Shown here piece after piece: positions 11,121 to 19,254 of a DNA stretch of 64,000 nucleotides. The position numbers and the translations under genes were made by a program. How positions within the stretch are numbered: the first letter of the stretch is position 1; every line of letters begins with the position of its first letter. The notes beneath the pieces were generated by a model that made no database searches, was not told the DNA's origin, and worked only from the letters and a program-made list of their open reading frames with translations. The stretch is from Staphylococcus gallinarum (GTDB taxonomy: Bacteria > Bacillota > Bacilli > Staphylococcales > Staphylococcaceae): the NCBI RefSeq assembly GCF_000875895.1, contig NZ_JXCF01000007.1:620001-684000 (forward strand). Reading direction: 5' to 3'.

Positions 11121-11150
11121 ATGATAAACGGTGTATTTTGTTTTTGTCAA
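11121..11150 (-). promoter_or_regulatory. Promoter for topA
   Basis: A perfect TTGACA (11145-11150) and TATCAT (11121-11126) are spaced 18 bp on the minus strand, about 40 bp before the topA TTG start. A TTGACCTG/CAGGTTAA inverted repeat lies farther upstream (about 11180-11250). It may be incidental. Confidence 0.65.
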
Positions 11151-11278
11151 TGTTTTTAATTATAGAGTTACAATTTTAAAACCTTGACCTGTTCAAATTA
11201 CATCATCTATACACTCTTTTTGTGATTGAATTATTTACTCAGGTTAAACTGTACTACACTTTTACTGTTTTGAGAAAT

Positions 11279-12151
11279 TTAAATATAATCTTCTATAATA
11301 TCCATTGCATTAATCACAATTTTTGCGCCTTCCTGTGCACTTAATAAATTCCCTTTAACCATTGGATCAAATATACTTCCAGGTAATATATAGACATTTC
11401 TATTTTGCTCTAATGCAAATTGTGTTGTAATTAATGTGCCACTACGCTCCATAGACTCTGTAATCAAGACACCTTTAGATATACCGCTAATAATTCTGTT
11501 ACGTTGAGGAAAGTAATATTTTTTTGGTGGATCATCAGGTAAATATTCGCTTATGACAATGCCATTTTGTTCTATGTATTGACGGACTTGTGCAGTTTCC
11601 TTTGGATAATGATGATTATGACCAAACCCTAAAACAGCAATAGTTGGCATTTGCCAATACATCGCACATTGATGCGCATAACAATCAGCACCCTTTGCTA
11701 ATCCAGAAACAATACAAAAACGATGAGCTTGTAATGACTGAAATAACATATCTAGTGCTTGATAGGAGTATTGAGTTGCATGTCTTGAACCAATTACGGC
11801 TAATGTATGTGGAAGAGATAGTAAGTCCGTACGTCCTCTGTAGAATAATATTAATGGAGGTTGATAAATTTCGCGAAGTATAGAAGGATAGTGACATTGG
11901 TCAATACTAACAAAATGCGTTTGACTATTGTTCAAAGTTGTTAGTATTTGTGTAATTGTTTCAGTCTGAAATTTCTGCGAGATAGTCGCTGAATGAGTGA
12001 TCTTTGACATAGATAAGAATCGGGATAGTAATTGATGTTGATCATTGAACGGAGCAGTTAGAAAATGAGGAAATAATTTACATAAATTGTAGATTTGTAT
12101 TGTCGATAAACCTGCAAACCTTAGCTTTAAGTATAGATAACTACGTTTCAT
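11279..12151 (-). CDS. dprA: DNA processing protein DprA/Smf
   Basis: This 290-residue protein loads RecA on incoming single-stranded DNA during natural transformation. The Rossmann-like core holds AVIGSRHATQYSYQALDML, VSGLAKGADCYAHQCA and the PPKKYYFPQRNRIISGIS and ITTQFALEQNRNVYILPGS signatures. An 11-codon upstream extension is in frame, but AAGGAGG sits just before the ATG of MKRSYLYLK, so I start there. It has its own consensus-like promoter. In S. aureus, as I recall, lytN and fmhC lie between this gene and sucD; here only a terminator lies between them. Confidence 0.95.
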   Translation of the reverse strand: MKRSYLYLKLRFAGLSTIQIYNLCKLFPHFLTAPFNDQHQLLSRFLSMSKITHSATISQKFQTETITQILTTLNNSQTHFVSIDQCHYPSILREIYQPPLILFYRGRTDLLSLPHTLAVIGSRHATQYSYQALDMLFQSLQAHRFCIVSGLAKGADCYAHQCAMYWQMPTIAVLGFGHNHHYPKETAQVRQYIEQNGIVISEYLPDDPPKKYYFPQRNRIISGISKGVLITESMERSGTLITTQFALEQNRNVYILPGSIFDPMVKGNLLSAQEGAKIVINAMDIIEDYI

Positions 12152-12172
12152 AGTTCCCTCCTTATACTTAAA

Positions 12173-12200
12173 ATTATATACCAAGAATGTACAAATTCAA
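12173..12200 (-). promoter_or_regulatory. Promoter for dprA
   Basis: TTGAAT (12195-12200) and a perfect TATAAT (12173-12178) on the minus strand are spaced 16 bp. The -10 lies about 22 bp before the dprA start and leaves a very short leader containing the ribosome site. Confidence 0.55.
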
Positions 12201-12375
12201 TTTACAGTTTTATGTCTTATAAGTTGAAAATTTAATCTGATTTTAAAAAGTAATTTTAAATCATTTGTAAATCGACTAATCATTTACAAACAACAATTAT
12301 CTCAGAGAAAACATAGTAAAAAAATCAGTTTCTACTATTATAATAGGAGAATTGTAAATTTTAGGCACTTAAAAT

Positions 12376-12409
12376 AGCACAAACCCCGACATACTTCGGA
12401 ATTTGTGCT
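12376..12409 (-). terminator. Terminator after sucD
   Basis: On the minus strand AGCACAAA..CCGA pairs with TCGG..TTTGTGCT, two stem blocks with a 2-nt internal loop, followed by ATTTT. It lies 20 bp past the sucD stop. The rest of the 12152-12428 gap holds only the dprA promoter. Confidence 0.7.
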
Positions 12410-12428
12410 TATTTAGTGCATTATTAAA

Positions 12429-13334
12429 TTATTTAACTGTTAATAATTCATCATAAATGCCAGCTTCTTTTGCTGCTTCGATTAAAGTCGTACCAATTTC
12501 AGATGGTGTGTCTGCTGTTTTAACACCACAGCTATTGAGTGTTTTAATCTTTTCATCGGCAGTACCTTTACCACCAGAAATGATAGCACCAGCATGACCC
12601 ATACGCTTACCTGGAGGCGCAGTTTGTCCACCTACGAAACCAACAACAGGTTTAGTCATATTAGCTTTAATCCACTCTGCAGCTTCTTCTTCCGCAGTAC
12701 CACCGATTTCACCAATCATAACTACAGCTTTAGTTTCATCGTCTTCATTGAACGCTTTTAGGACATCGATAAAGTTTGTGCCGTTAACAGGGTCACCACC
12801 GATACCTACTGCAGTTGTTTGGCCAATACCCTCTTCAGTTAATTGGTGTACAGCTTCATAAGTTAGTGTACCTGAACGTGATACCACACCTACATGACCT
12901 TTTTTGTGAATGTAACCTGGCATGATACCAATTTTACACTCATCAGCAGTAATAACACCTGGGCAGTTAGGTCCTACAACACGTGTTTTCTTGCCTTCAG
13001 AATAACGTTTCACTTTAATCATATCCACAACTGGAATATGCTCTGTAATACAAATAGCTAAGTCTAGCTCCGCTTCGATACATTCTAAAATAGCATCTGC
13101 AGCAAATGGTGCTGGTACATAAATTACAGAAACGTTCGCACCTGTTTCTGCTTTTGCTTCTTCAACTGTATTAAATACTGGTACACCTTCTACAACTTGT
13201 CCACCTTTACCTGGCGTTACCCCTGCAACAATTTGTGTACCATATTCAAGCATTTGTTTTGTATGGAAAAGGGCAGTTGACCCTGTAATACCTTGTACAA
13301 TTACTTTTGTATTTTTATCAATAAATACGCTCAT
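12429..13334 (-). CDS. sucD: Succinyl-CoA synthetase alpha subunit
   Basis: This 301-residue subunit with SucC converts succinyl-CoA, ADP (or GDP) and phosphate to succinate, CoA and NTP in the TCA cycle. The CoA-binding Rossmann fold contains [16 protein letters not shown] and GVTPGKGG near the N-terminus. The phosphorylated histidine is H247 in [15 protein letters not shown]. It follows sucC by 21 bp as the second gene of a two-gene operon whose promoter overlaps a cre-like site. Confidence 0.98.
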   Translation of the reverse strand: MSVFIDKNTKVIVQGITGSTALFHTKQMLEYGTQIVAGVTPGKGGQVVEGVPVFNTVEEAKAETGANVSVIYVPAPFAADAILECIEAELDLAICITEHIPVVDMIKVKRYSEGKKTRVVGPNCPGVITADECKIGIMPGYIHKKGHVGVVSRSGTLTYEAVHQLTEEGIGQTTAVGIGGDPVNGTNFIDVLKAFNEDDETKAVVMIGEIGGTAEEEAAEWIKANMTKPVVGFVGGQTAPPGKRMGHAGAIISGGKGTADEKIKTLNSCGVKTADTPSEIGTTLIEAAKEAGIYDELLTVK

Positions 13335-13355
13335 CTTAGTGCTCCCATCCTTTCC

Positions 13356-14522
13356 TTACGCTTCTTTTACAAGTTTTACGATTTTTTGTGCGCCTTCTGC
13401 CATAGTTGCAGCTGGTTCAATTGCTAAACCTGAATCTTTAAGAATTTGTTTACCTCTTTCAACGTTTGTACCTTCTAAACGTACTACAAGTGGTAATGTA
13501 AGTTCTACTTCTTTAACTGCTGCAACAATACCTTCGGCAATAATGTCACATTTCATAATGCCACCGAAGATGTTTACAAAGATACCTTTAACATTTTCAT
13601 CACCTAAGATGATTTTAAATGCTTCAGTAACCTTTTCTTTAGTTGCGCCGCCTCCTACGTCTAAGAAGTTAGCAGGATTTCCTCCAAAATGATTAATTGT
13701 ATCCATAGTAGCCATTGCTAAACCAGCACCATTTACCATACAACCGATATCTCCATCTAAAGCGATGTAAGATAAATCATATTTAGAAGCTTCGATTTCT
13801 TTTGGATCTTCCTCTTCTAAGTCACGTAATTCTTGGATGTCTTTATGTCTAAATAATGCATTATCGTCAAAGTTGATTTTCGCATCCAATGCTAAGACTT
13901 CACCGTCACCAGTTGTTACTAATGGGTTGATTTCAACAATAGAACAGTCTTTTTCAATAAATACATTATAAAGCGAGATTAAAAACTTAGCTGCTTTATT
14001 AATTGATTCTTTAGGAATATTAATGTTAAATGCAATTCTTCTTGCTTGATATGGTGCTAAACCAACAACTGGATCAATTGTTTCTTTGAAAATCTTTTCA
14101 GGTGTTTTAGCAGCCACTTCTTCAATTTCAGTACCGCCTTCTTCAGAAGCCATCAAAGTGACCCTATCAGTTGCGCGGTCAATTACAAAACCTACATAAT
14201 ATTCTTTTTGAATATCGCAGCCTTCTTCTATGTAAAGGCGTTTAATTTCTTTCCCTTCTGGGCCAGTTTGATGCGTTACTAAAGTTTTACCTAGCAATTC
14301 ATTTGCATAAGTTTCAACTTCAGAAAGTGATTTTGCAATTTTTACTCCGCCTGCTTTACCTCTACCCCCGGCGTGAATTTGTGCTTTAACCACATACACA
14401 TCAGATTGTAATTCTTTTGCCTTTTCTACTGCCTCTTCAGCAGTAAATGCTACACGTCCTTCTGGGACAGCAACGCCCATAGAACGAAAAATTGCTTTAC
14501 CTTGATACTCGTGGATATTCAT
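13356..14522 (-). CDS. sucC: Succinyl-CoA synthetase beta subunit
   Basis: This 388-residue ADP/GDP-specific subunit carries the nucleotide-grasp domain at the N-terminus ([34 protein letters not shown] at about 45-61). The ligase domain has [13 protein letters not shown] near the C-terminus. CAGGAGG precedes the ATG. It is first in sucCD. The promoter, with a cre-like site in its spacer, predicts glucose repression through CcpA, consistent with TCA-cycle control in staphylococci. Confidence 0.98.
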   Translation of the reverse strand: MNIHEYQGKAIFRSMGVAVPEGRVAFTAEEAVEKAKELQSDVYVVKAQIHAGGRGKAGGVKIAKSLSEVETYANELLGKTLVTHQTGPEGKEIKRLYIEEGCDIQKEYYVGFVIDRATDRVTLMASEEGGTEIEEVAAKTPEKIFKETIDPVVGLAPYQARRIAFNINIPKESINKAAKFLISLYNVFIEKDCSIVEINPLVTTGDGEVLALDAKINFDDNALFRHKDIQELRDLEEEDPKEIEASKYDLSYIALDGDIGCMVNGAGLAMATMDTINHFGGNPANFLDVGGGATKEKVTEAFKIILGDENVKGIFVNIFGGIMKCDIIAEGIVAAVKEVELTLPLVVRLEGTNVERGKQILKDSGLAIEPAATMAEGAQKIVKLVKEA

Positions 14523-14560
14523 TCTCCATCCTCCTGTTTCTTAGGTTAAGTTCATAATCA

Positions 14561-14589
14561 ATTATAAGAAATGAAAGCGCTATTGTAAA
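14561..14589 (-). promoter_or_regulatory. Promoter for sucCD
   Basis: TTTACA (14584-14589) and TATAAT (14561-14566) are spaced exactly 17 bp on the minus strand, about 40 bp before sucC. The spacer is almost entirely occupied by the cre-like element at 14572-14585. Confidence 0.75.
14572..14585. promoter_or_regulatory. Candidate cre (CcpA) site in the sucCD promoter
   Basis: TGAAAGCGCTATTG matches the catabolite-responsive element consensus TGWAANCGNTNWCA at all fixed positions except the last two. Lying between -35 and -10, it should block RNA polymerase when CcpA binds. CcpA repression of TCA genes is established in Firmicutes; this site is inferred from sequence. Confidence 0.6.
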
Positions 14590-14629
14590 CTGATTTAGCA
14601 CACTTCTTTTAATTAATTTATAAAATTGA

Positions 14630-15403
14630 TTAATTGAAATGTGATTTAATTGGTTCAAATGATTTTCTGTGTTCACTGATAATGCCGTACTTCTTAATTC
14701 CATCAAGATGTTGTTGTGTACCATAACCTGCATTTTTTTCAAAACCGTAAACATTATATTTTTTTGAAAGTTGTTTCATATATTGATCTCTATGTTCTTT
14801 GGCCAACACACTAGCAGCAGCGATTGAAATACTTTTAGCATCTCCTTTAATAATAGAGGTTTGTGGGATATCAATGTCTAATGCCATGGCATCAATCAAT
14901 AAATGGTCAGGTCGTACATCAAGTGCAGCAATAGCTCTTAGCATAGCCAATTTAGTAGCCTCGTAAATATTAAATGTGTCGATCTCTTCAACAGAAGCAG
15001 AGCCATATGCATAAGCATATACTTTAGACTTTAATTCTGTTTCTAACTCATTGCGTTTTTTGGCAGAAAGTTGCTTTGAATCATTTAAACCCGTAAATTG
15101 ATGGTCTTTATTTAAGATAACAGCACAGGCAACAACTGGTCCCGCTAAAGGTCCCCTGCCTACCTCATCAATACCACAAATGAGTGCTTCACTATTCTGT
15201 TTTAAAATATCATTTTCATAGCTAGACATTTCAACATATTTATCTAACAGTGCTTGTTCTTTTTCTAATTGTTTAATTCTTCGTTTTATAGCATTTTGAA
15301 CACCTTTACGCTCATCTTGATAATAAGATTGTTCTTGTATAGACGTAATAGATTGTTGATTTTTAAGTAAATTGGTAATTTCAGCAATAGTTTGTTTTAT
15401 CAT
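14630..15403 (-). CDS. rnhB: Ribonuclease HII
   Basis: This 257-residue enzyme removes ribonucleotides from DNA and cleaves RNA-DNA junctions. The catalytic motif is [13 protein letters not shown] (D79, E80), with LLIDAMALD and the [12 protein letters not shown] segment further on. The N-terminal ~65 residues are a helical extension usual in Firmicutes RNase HII. It starts 6 bp after the rbgA stop, with the AGGT ribosome site overlapping that stop, so it is translationally linked to rbgA. Confidence 0.97.
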   Translation of the reverse strand: MIKQTIAEITNLLKNQQSITSIQEQSYYQDERKGVQNAIKRRIKQLEKEQALLDKYVEMSSYENDILKQNSEALICGIDEVGRGPLAGPVVACAVILNKDHQFTGLNDSKQLSAKKRNELETELKSKVYAYAYGSASVEEIDTFNIYEATKLAMLRAIAALDVRPDHLLIDAMALDIDIPQTSIIKGDAKSISIAAASVLAKEHRDQYMKQLSKKYNVYGFEKNAGYGTQQHLDGIKKYGIISEHRKSFEPIKSHFN

Positions 15404-15409
15404 AATGAC

Positions 15410-16270
15410 CTATACATCCATTTCTTTAAATATATCAAATGTATAGGTTCCAATTTTAGCGTTACGTACTTCATGTATAATCAAATCGATTACAGCTTCA
15501 TAATCTATTTCATTACCACGTCTTAGTAATCCTCTTCTTCTACCAATTGCATCAAACCATTCTAATATTTCAGCATCTTTATCTACATCTACATTATAAT
15601 GTTTAGTTAGCCCTTCAAAATCATGTTCCTTTAGAAATTCAAGACCATATATTGCTACTTCATCTAAATGGACAATACTATCCTTTATCGCACCTGTTAT
15701 ACTTAATTTTTTTCCTACAAGTTGATCTTCAAACTTCGGCCAAAGAATACCCGGTGTATCTAGCAATTGTAATGCATTTCCTACTTTAATCCATTGTTGT
15801 TGTTTAGTAACACCTGGTGTGTTACCCGTTTTAGCAATAGATTTATTAGCTAATTTATTGATTAGTGTCGATTTTCCTACGTTTGGTATGCCGACTATCA
15901 TTGCTCTGATAGCTCGTGGTTTTAGTCCCTTTGCTTTTTCTCTTTCAAACTTTTCTTTTGTCGCTTTGATGGCTACCTGCTCTACTAATTTCAAGCCTTT
16001 ACCATGTTTAGCATCAATTGCTATAGGATAATATCCTTTCGATTTAAAATACGACTCCCATTTTTCTAATTCTTTAAGGTTTGCCATATCTTTCTTATTT
16101 AAGATAACAACACGTGGTTTTTGTTGAATGACTTCATCTATCATAGGATTTCTTGAACTATATGGAATTCGAGCATCAACAAGTTCGAATACAACATCCA
16201 CTTTTTTAAGTTGTTCTGATACCTCTCTTTTAGCCTTAGCCATATGTCCTGGATACCATTGAATTACCAT
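15410..16270 (-). CDS. rbgA: Ribosome biogenesis GTPase RbgA (YlqF)
   Basis: This 286-residue circularly permuted GTPase acts in late 50S assembly. G4 (NKKDMA) comes before G1 ([13 protein letters not shown]), then DTPGIL as G3, the order expected for YlqF/YawG proteins. The start is the ATG of [17 protein letters not shown], preceded by AAAGGTGAT; a 15-codon upstream extension has no site. It heads an rbgA-rnhB pair and is divergent from the yfhO-like genes across about 370 bp. Confidence 0.96.
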   Translation of the reverse strand: MVIQWYPGHMAKAKREVSEQLKKVDVVFELVDARIPYSSRNPMIDEVIQQKPRVVILNKKDMANLKELEKWESYFKSKGYYPIAIDAKHGKGLKLVEQVAIKATKEKFEREKAKGLKPRAIRAMIVGIPNVGKSTLINKLANKSIAKTGNTPGVTKQQQWIKVGNALQLLDTPGILWPKFEDQLVGKKLSITGAIKDSIVHLDEVAIYGLEFLKEHDFEGLTKHYNVDVDKDAEILEWFDAIGRRRGLLRRGNEIDYEAVIDLIIHEVRNAKIGTYTFDIFKEMDV

Positions 16271-16639
16271 AATTATCACCTTTCTCAATTTGAAAACTTC
16301 ATTAATTTCAAACATATCATTTAATGTTCATACTTTAGCTTATATTTATTTTTAAATAGACTATAAAATAATAACATGTACATGCACGCTTTAAAATGAA
16401 TGACAGTATCTAAATTCATTATTAATCTTAATTTTACAATATAATTGAGTTATATACCTTATAAATCTATAAATACATAAGTTATTGAGATTTACTTACG
16501 AATTGATTGGGGTATAGCTAAAAATATATAGTATTATTAATTAAACAGTAAAATATATTTTATGTATTCAATGCTTATTATCATCGAGATTTACTTGAAT
16601 CATAAATTACTTACTAAACATCGCTATAGGAGATAAAAA
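16271..16639. other. Divergent AT-rich intergenic region (rbgA / yfhO-like)
   Basis: This stretch separates rbgA (minus) from the first yfhO-like gene (plus). It must hold both promoters. I can point to a weak plus-strand promoter (16503-16532) and the AGGAG ribosome site at about 16627. I see no convincing minus-strand promoter, no hairpin with a U-tract and no ORF. Confidence 0.5.
16503..16532 (+). promoter_or_regulatory. Possible promoter for the yfhO-like pair
   Basis: TTGATT (16503-16508) and TATAGT (16527-16532) are spaced 18 bp. The region is very AT-rich, so chance matches are frequent. The leader would be about 100 nt. Confidence 0.3.
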
Positions 16640-19210
16640 ATGCGGCGCAAATTGTTATACATCATTTTGTTTATTAGCTTGGCTTTGATCGGTCATAGTT
16701 ACATATTATATAGATTCATCGTCAATGGAGTCTTATTTACAGGCCCAAATGATGGCATGGAACAAATGGTACCGATACAGATGTTTTTATATGAAAACTG
16801 GAGCAACGGTAACTGGTTTTATTCTTCAAAATTCGGCTTAGGCGGAGATTTTTTCACAGATTTAAGTTATTACTTTTCAACCAATATTATATTTATACTT
16901 AATACTTTGGTCGTAGCACTGATTAAACTCGTTATTCCACTGCAGACAGAATCTGTTATGTTTTGGATAACCAATGATTTAATTGTATCTATTCTTAAAT
17001 CGAGTTTAGCCATGTTAGCAACGTTTCTGTTTATGAAATATATTGCGCTTAATCGTAACATAGCAGTATTAACAGCGTTTGTATTTGTCATTTCTCCTTT
17101 ATATTTTCGTTTCACGGTTTACTGGCCATTTTTTAGTGATATCTTCATTTTGTTACCACTGTTATTATGGTCTATTGAACGTATCTTAAAAAGGAAACAG
17201 TTTGGCTGGTTTATCGTCATTGTGACATTATCCTTAGTTAATAATTTCTATTTTGCTTACTATCAGTTACTTACTGGTTTAATTTATTTTTCTATTAGAA
17301 TTATTTTTCGTCATCAACACGATATTTTATCAAGAAAAAGTACAATCAAATGTATTATCATTGCCGCATTATTGGCATTAGGAAACAGTTTATTCTTCTT
17401 TTTTCATGGAGTTCAAAGTTATTTAAATAATAGACGTATACCTTTTACAGGTACAGTCGACTGGTTTGAACATTTTGATCAAAACACGAATGTATTGTTT
17501 GATAATTATCTCATTGTAATTCTTTTTGTAACATTACAAGCTTTACTTACTTTCAAACTGTATAAACATTATTACTTTAAGTTATTTGCTTGTCTTACCA
17601 TCGTATGTATCGCAGCTAATTTTTTACCATTTGTCGACCAATTATTTAATGGTTTTTCTGCACCACAAAAACGTTGGCATTACTTATTAGCATTTAATTC
17701 TGCAACAATAATTGGTTTATATGTTAAGTATTTTCGAACTTTAACAATTAAAAGCTATATTTTTCCATCAATTATAGCGTTAGCATGTATTTTTATAAGT
17801 AGTTGGTATTATCAAGAAGTCGTAGCATGGCTTTATTTTACACCTGTCGTAACGATAATTGGTCTACTTATTTTATTAGTGAAAGAGCCAGCAATCCGTG
17901 TTAAATTTACAAATTTCTATATCATCGCAGTAATGATTTTAGCTGTTTTAGTCAGCTTTGTATTTACTAGAAATCAAATATATTTTGAAGATCACGTTAA
18001 CAGAGCTAACCGTTTTTATGCTACTTCTAGTCTCTATGATTCTCAGTTGCAACAACAACTTGTTAAAGCAATGAACGCGAGTAAAAAGGCAGATGAACGT
18101 ATAGATTGGCGTGTAAACGAACAAGATAATACACCGATGTATCAACATTTTAAAGGTATGAGTGTGTACTCTAGTATTTTTGATCATAATATTCTAGATT
18201 ACTATTACGACGATTTACAAATCAATCTAAAGAACGAATCTGTTAGTCGTTATCAATCAACGAATGGACGACAAAATGTTGCGAGTTTATTTTCAGAACG
18301 ATTTTTAATGTTAAAATCATATCAATCTAATGTGCCGTATTATTTTAAAAAGATAAAATCACGAGGCCAATATCAAATATATGAAAACACCTTAAACTTA
18401 CCGACCGTTAGAGTGACAAACAAAGTATATCGAGCTGAAGGTTTATACAACCCTATTGATCGAGAACACGCAATGTTAGATGGTATTGTAATATCTCATA
18501 AAGGTGAAAACTATCCTCAAAAAGCTAAAAACCTTTTGAATTCAACGACAATGAGTCATAAAAACATAAAATTAAGGCAAAATCATAGGATACAACTTAC
18601 TAAAGCAACTGGTTCGCTACAATTAAAAATACCTAAAAATATCAGACAACAATATAAAGATTTTTACTTATCATTAATAGTTAAACGCGGCAATCCAGAC
18701 AGTAATTATCTCGTAAATGTAAATGATTATATCAATAACCGCTTGTACAATAATTCTACATATCGTACAGGTGTCGATCATCAATTATACAGAGCGACAC
18801 CCGACAAAAATGGAAATATTAATATCACCTTGAGTCCAAGGGGGAATTATCAATTTCAATTAAAAGGATTGTATGGAGAGAATTATCAACATCTTAAAAA
18901 AGCATATAATGTTAAAAAAAATCATGGTTCATATAAAGATATTAAAAATGGTGTAAAGGTTAAATTACAGCCTCACAAAAAGGGTATTGCAACTATAAAC
19001 ATTCCATATAGAGAAGGCATGTCTGCTTATATCAATGGACACAAAGTAACACCCTTTAAAGTGAATTACATGATGACAGGCGTTAAAGTGCCTAAACATT
19101 GTGATGAAATCATTATTAAATATCGCCCAAAATGGTGGTATAGTATGATTTTTATTTCTATAATAACAATTGTTATGAGCTTTATTTGGGTGAAAAAGAT
19201 TAAAAAATGA
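16640..19210 (+). CDS. YfhO-family polytopic membrane protein, first copy
   Basis: This 856-residue protein has a first membrane span at about 5-25, a dozen or so further hydrophobic spans to about residue 450, a large extracytoplasmic soluble part (about 455-830) and a last span near the C-terminus (about 833-850). The PNDGMEQMVPIQMFLYENW segment after span 1 and FNGFSAPQKRWHYLLAFN fit the YfhO/GT-C type family. In B. subtilis and S. aureus YfhO works with CsbB, and a GtcA flippase in S. aureus, to glycosylate lipoteichoic acid. Substrate transfer outside the membrane is inferred here. It is followed 44 bp later by a paralogue in the same orientation. Confidence 0.85.
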   Translation: MRRKLLYIILFISLALIGHSYILYRFIVNGVLFTGPNDGMEQMVPIQMFLYENWSNGNWFYSSKFGLGGDFFTDLSYYFSTNIIFILNTLVVALIKLVIPLQTESVMFWITNDLIVSILKSSLAMLATFLFMKYIALNRNIAVLTAFVFVISPLYFRFTVYWPFFSDIFILLPLLLWSIERILKRKQFGWFIVIVTLSLVNNFYFAYYQLLTGLIYFSIRIIFRHQHDILSRKSTIKCIIIAALLALGNSLFFFFHGVQSYLNNRRIPFTGTVDWFEHFDQNTNVLFDNYLIVILFVTLQALLTFKLYKHYYFKLFACLTIVCIAANFLPFVDQLFNGFSAPQKRWHYLLAFNSATIIGLYVKYFRTLTIKSYIFPSIIALACIFISSWYYQEVVAWLYFTPVVTIIGLLILLVKEPAIRVKFTNFYIIAVMILAVLVSFVFTRNQIYFEDHVNRANRFYATSSLYDSQLQQQLVKAMNASKKADERIDWRVNEQDNTPMYQHFKGMSVYSSIFDHNILDYYYDDLQINLKNESVSRYQSTNGRQNVASLFSERFLMLKSYQSNVPYYFKKIKSRGQYQIYENTLNLPTVRVTNKVYRAEGLYNPIDREHAMLDGIVISHKGENYPQKAKNLLNSTTMSHKNIKLRQNHRIQLTKATGSLQLKIPKNIRQQYKDFYLSLIVKRGNPDSNYLVNVNDYINNRLYNNSTYRTGVDHQLYRATPDKNGNINITLSPRGNYQFQLKGLYGENYQHLKKAYNVKKNHGSYKDIKNGVKVKLQPHKKGIATINIPYREGMSAYINGHKVTPFKVNYMMTGVKVPKHCDEIIIKYRPKWWYSMIFISIITIVMSFIWVKKIKK

Positions 19211-19254
19211 TTATATTTTTGGCAGAAGGAGTTAGTTGGAGATGAGGTTTATCC

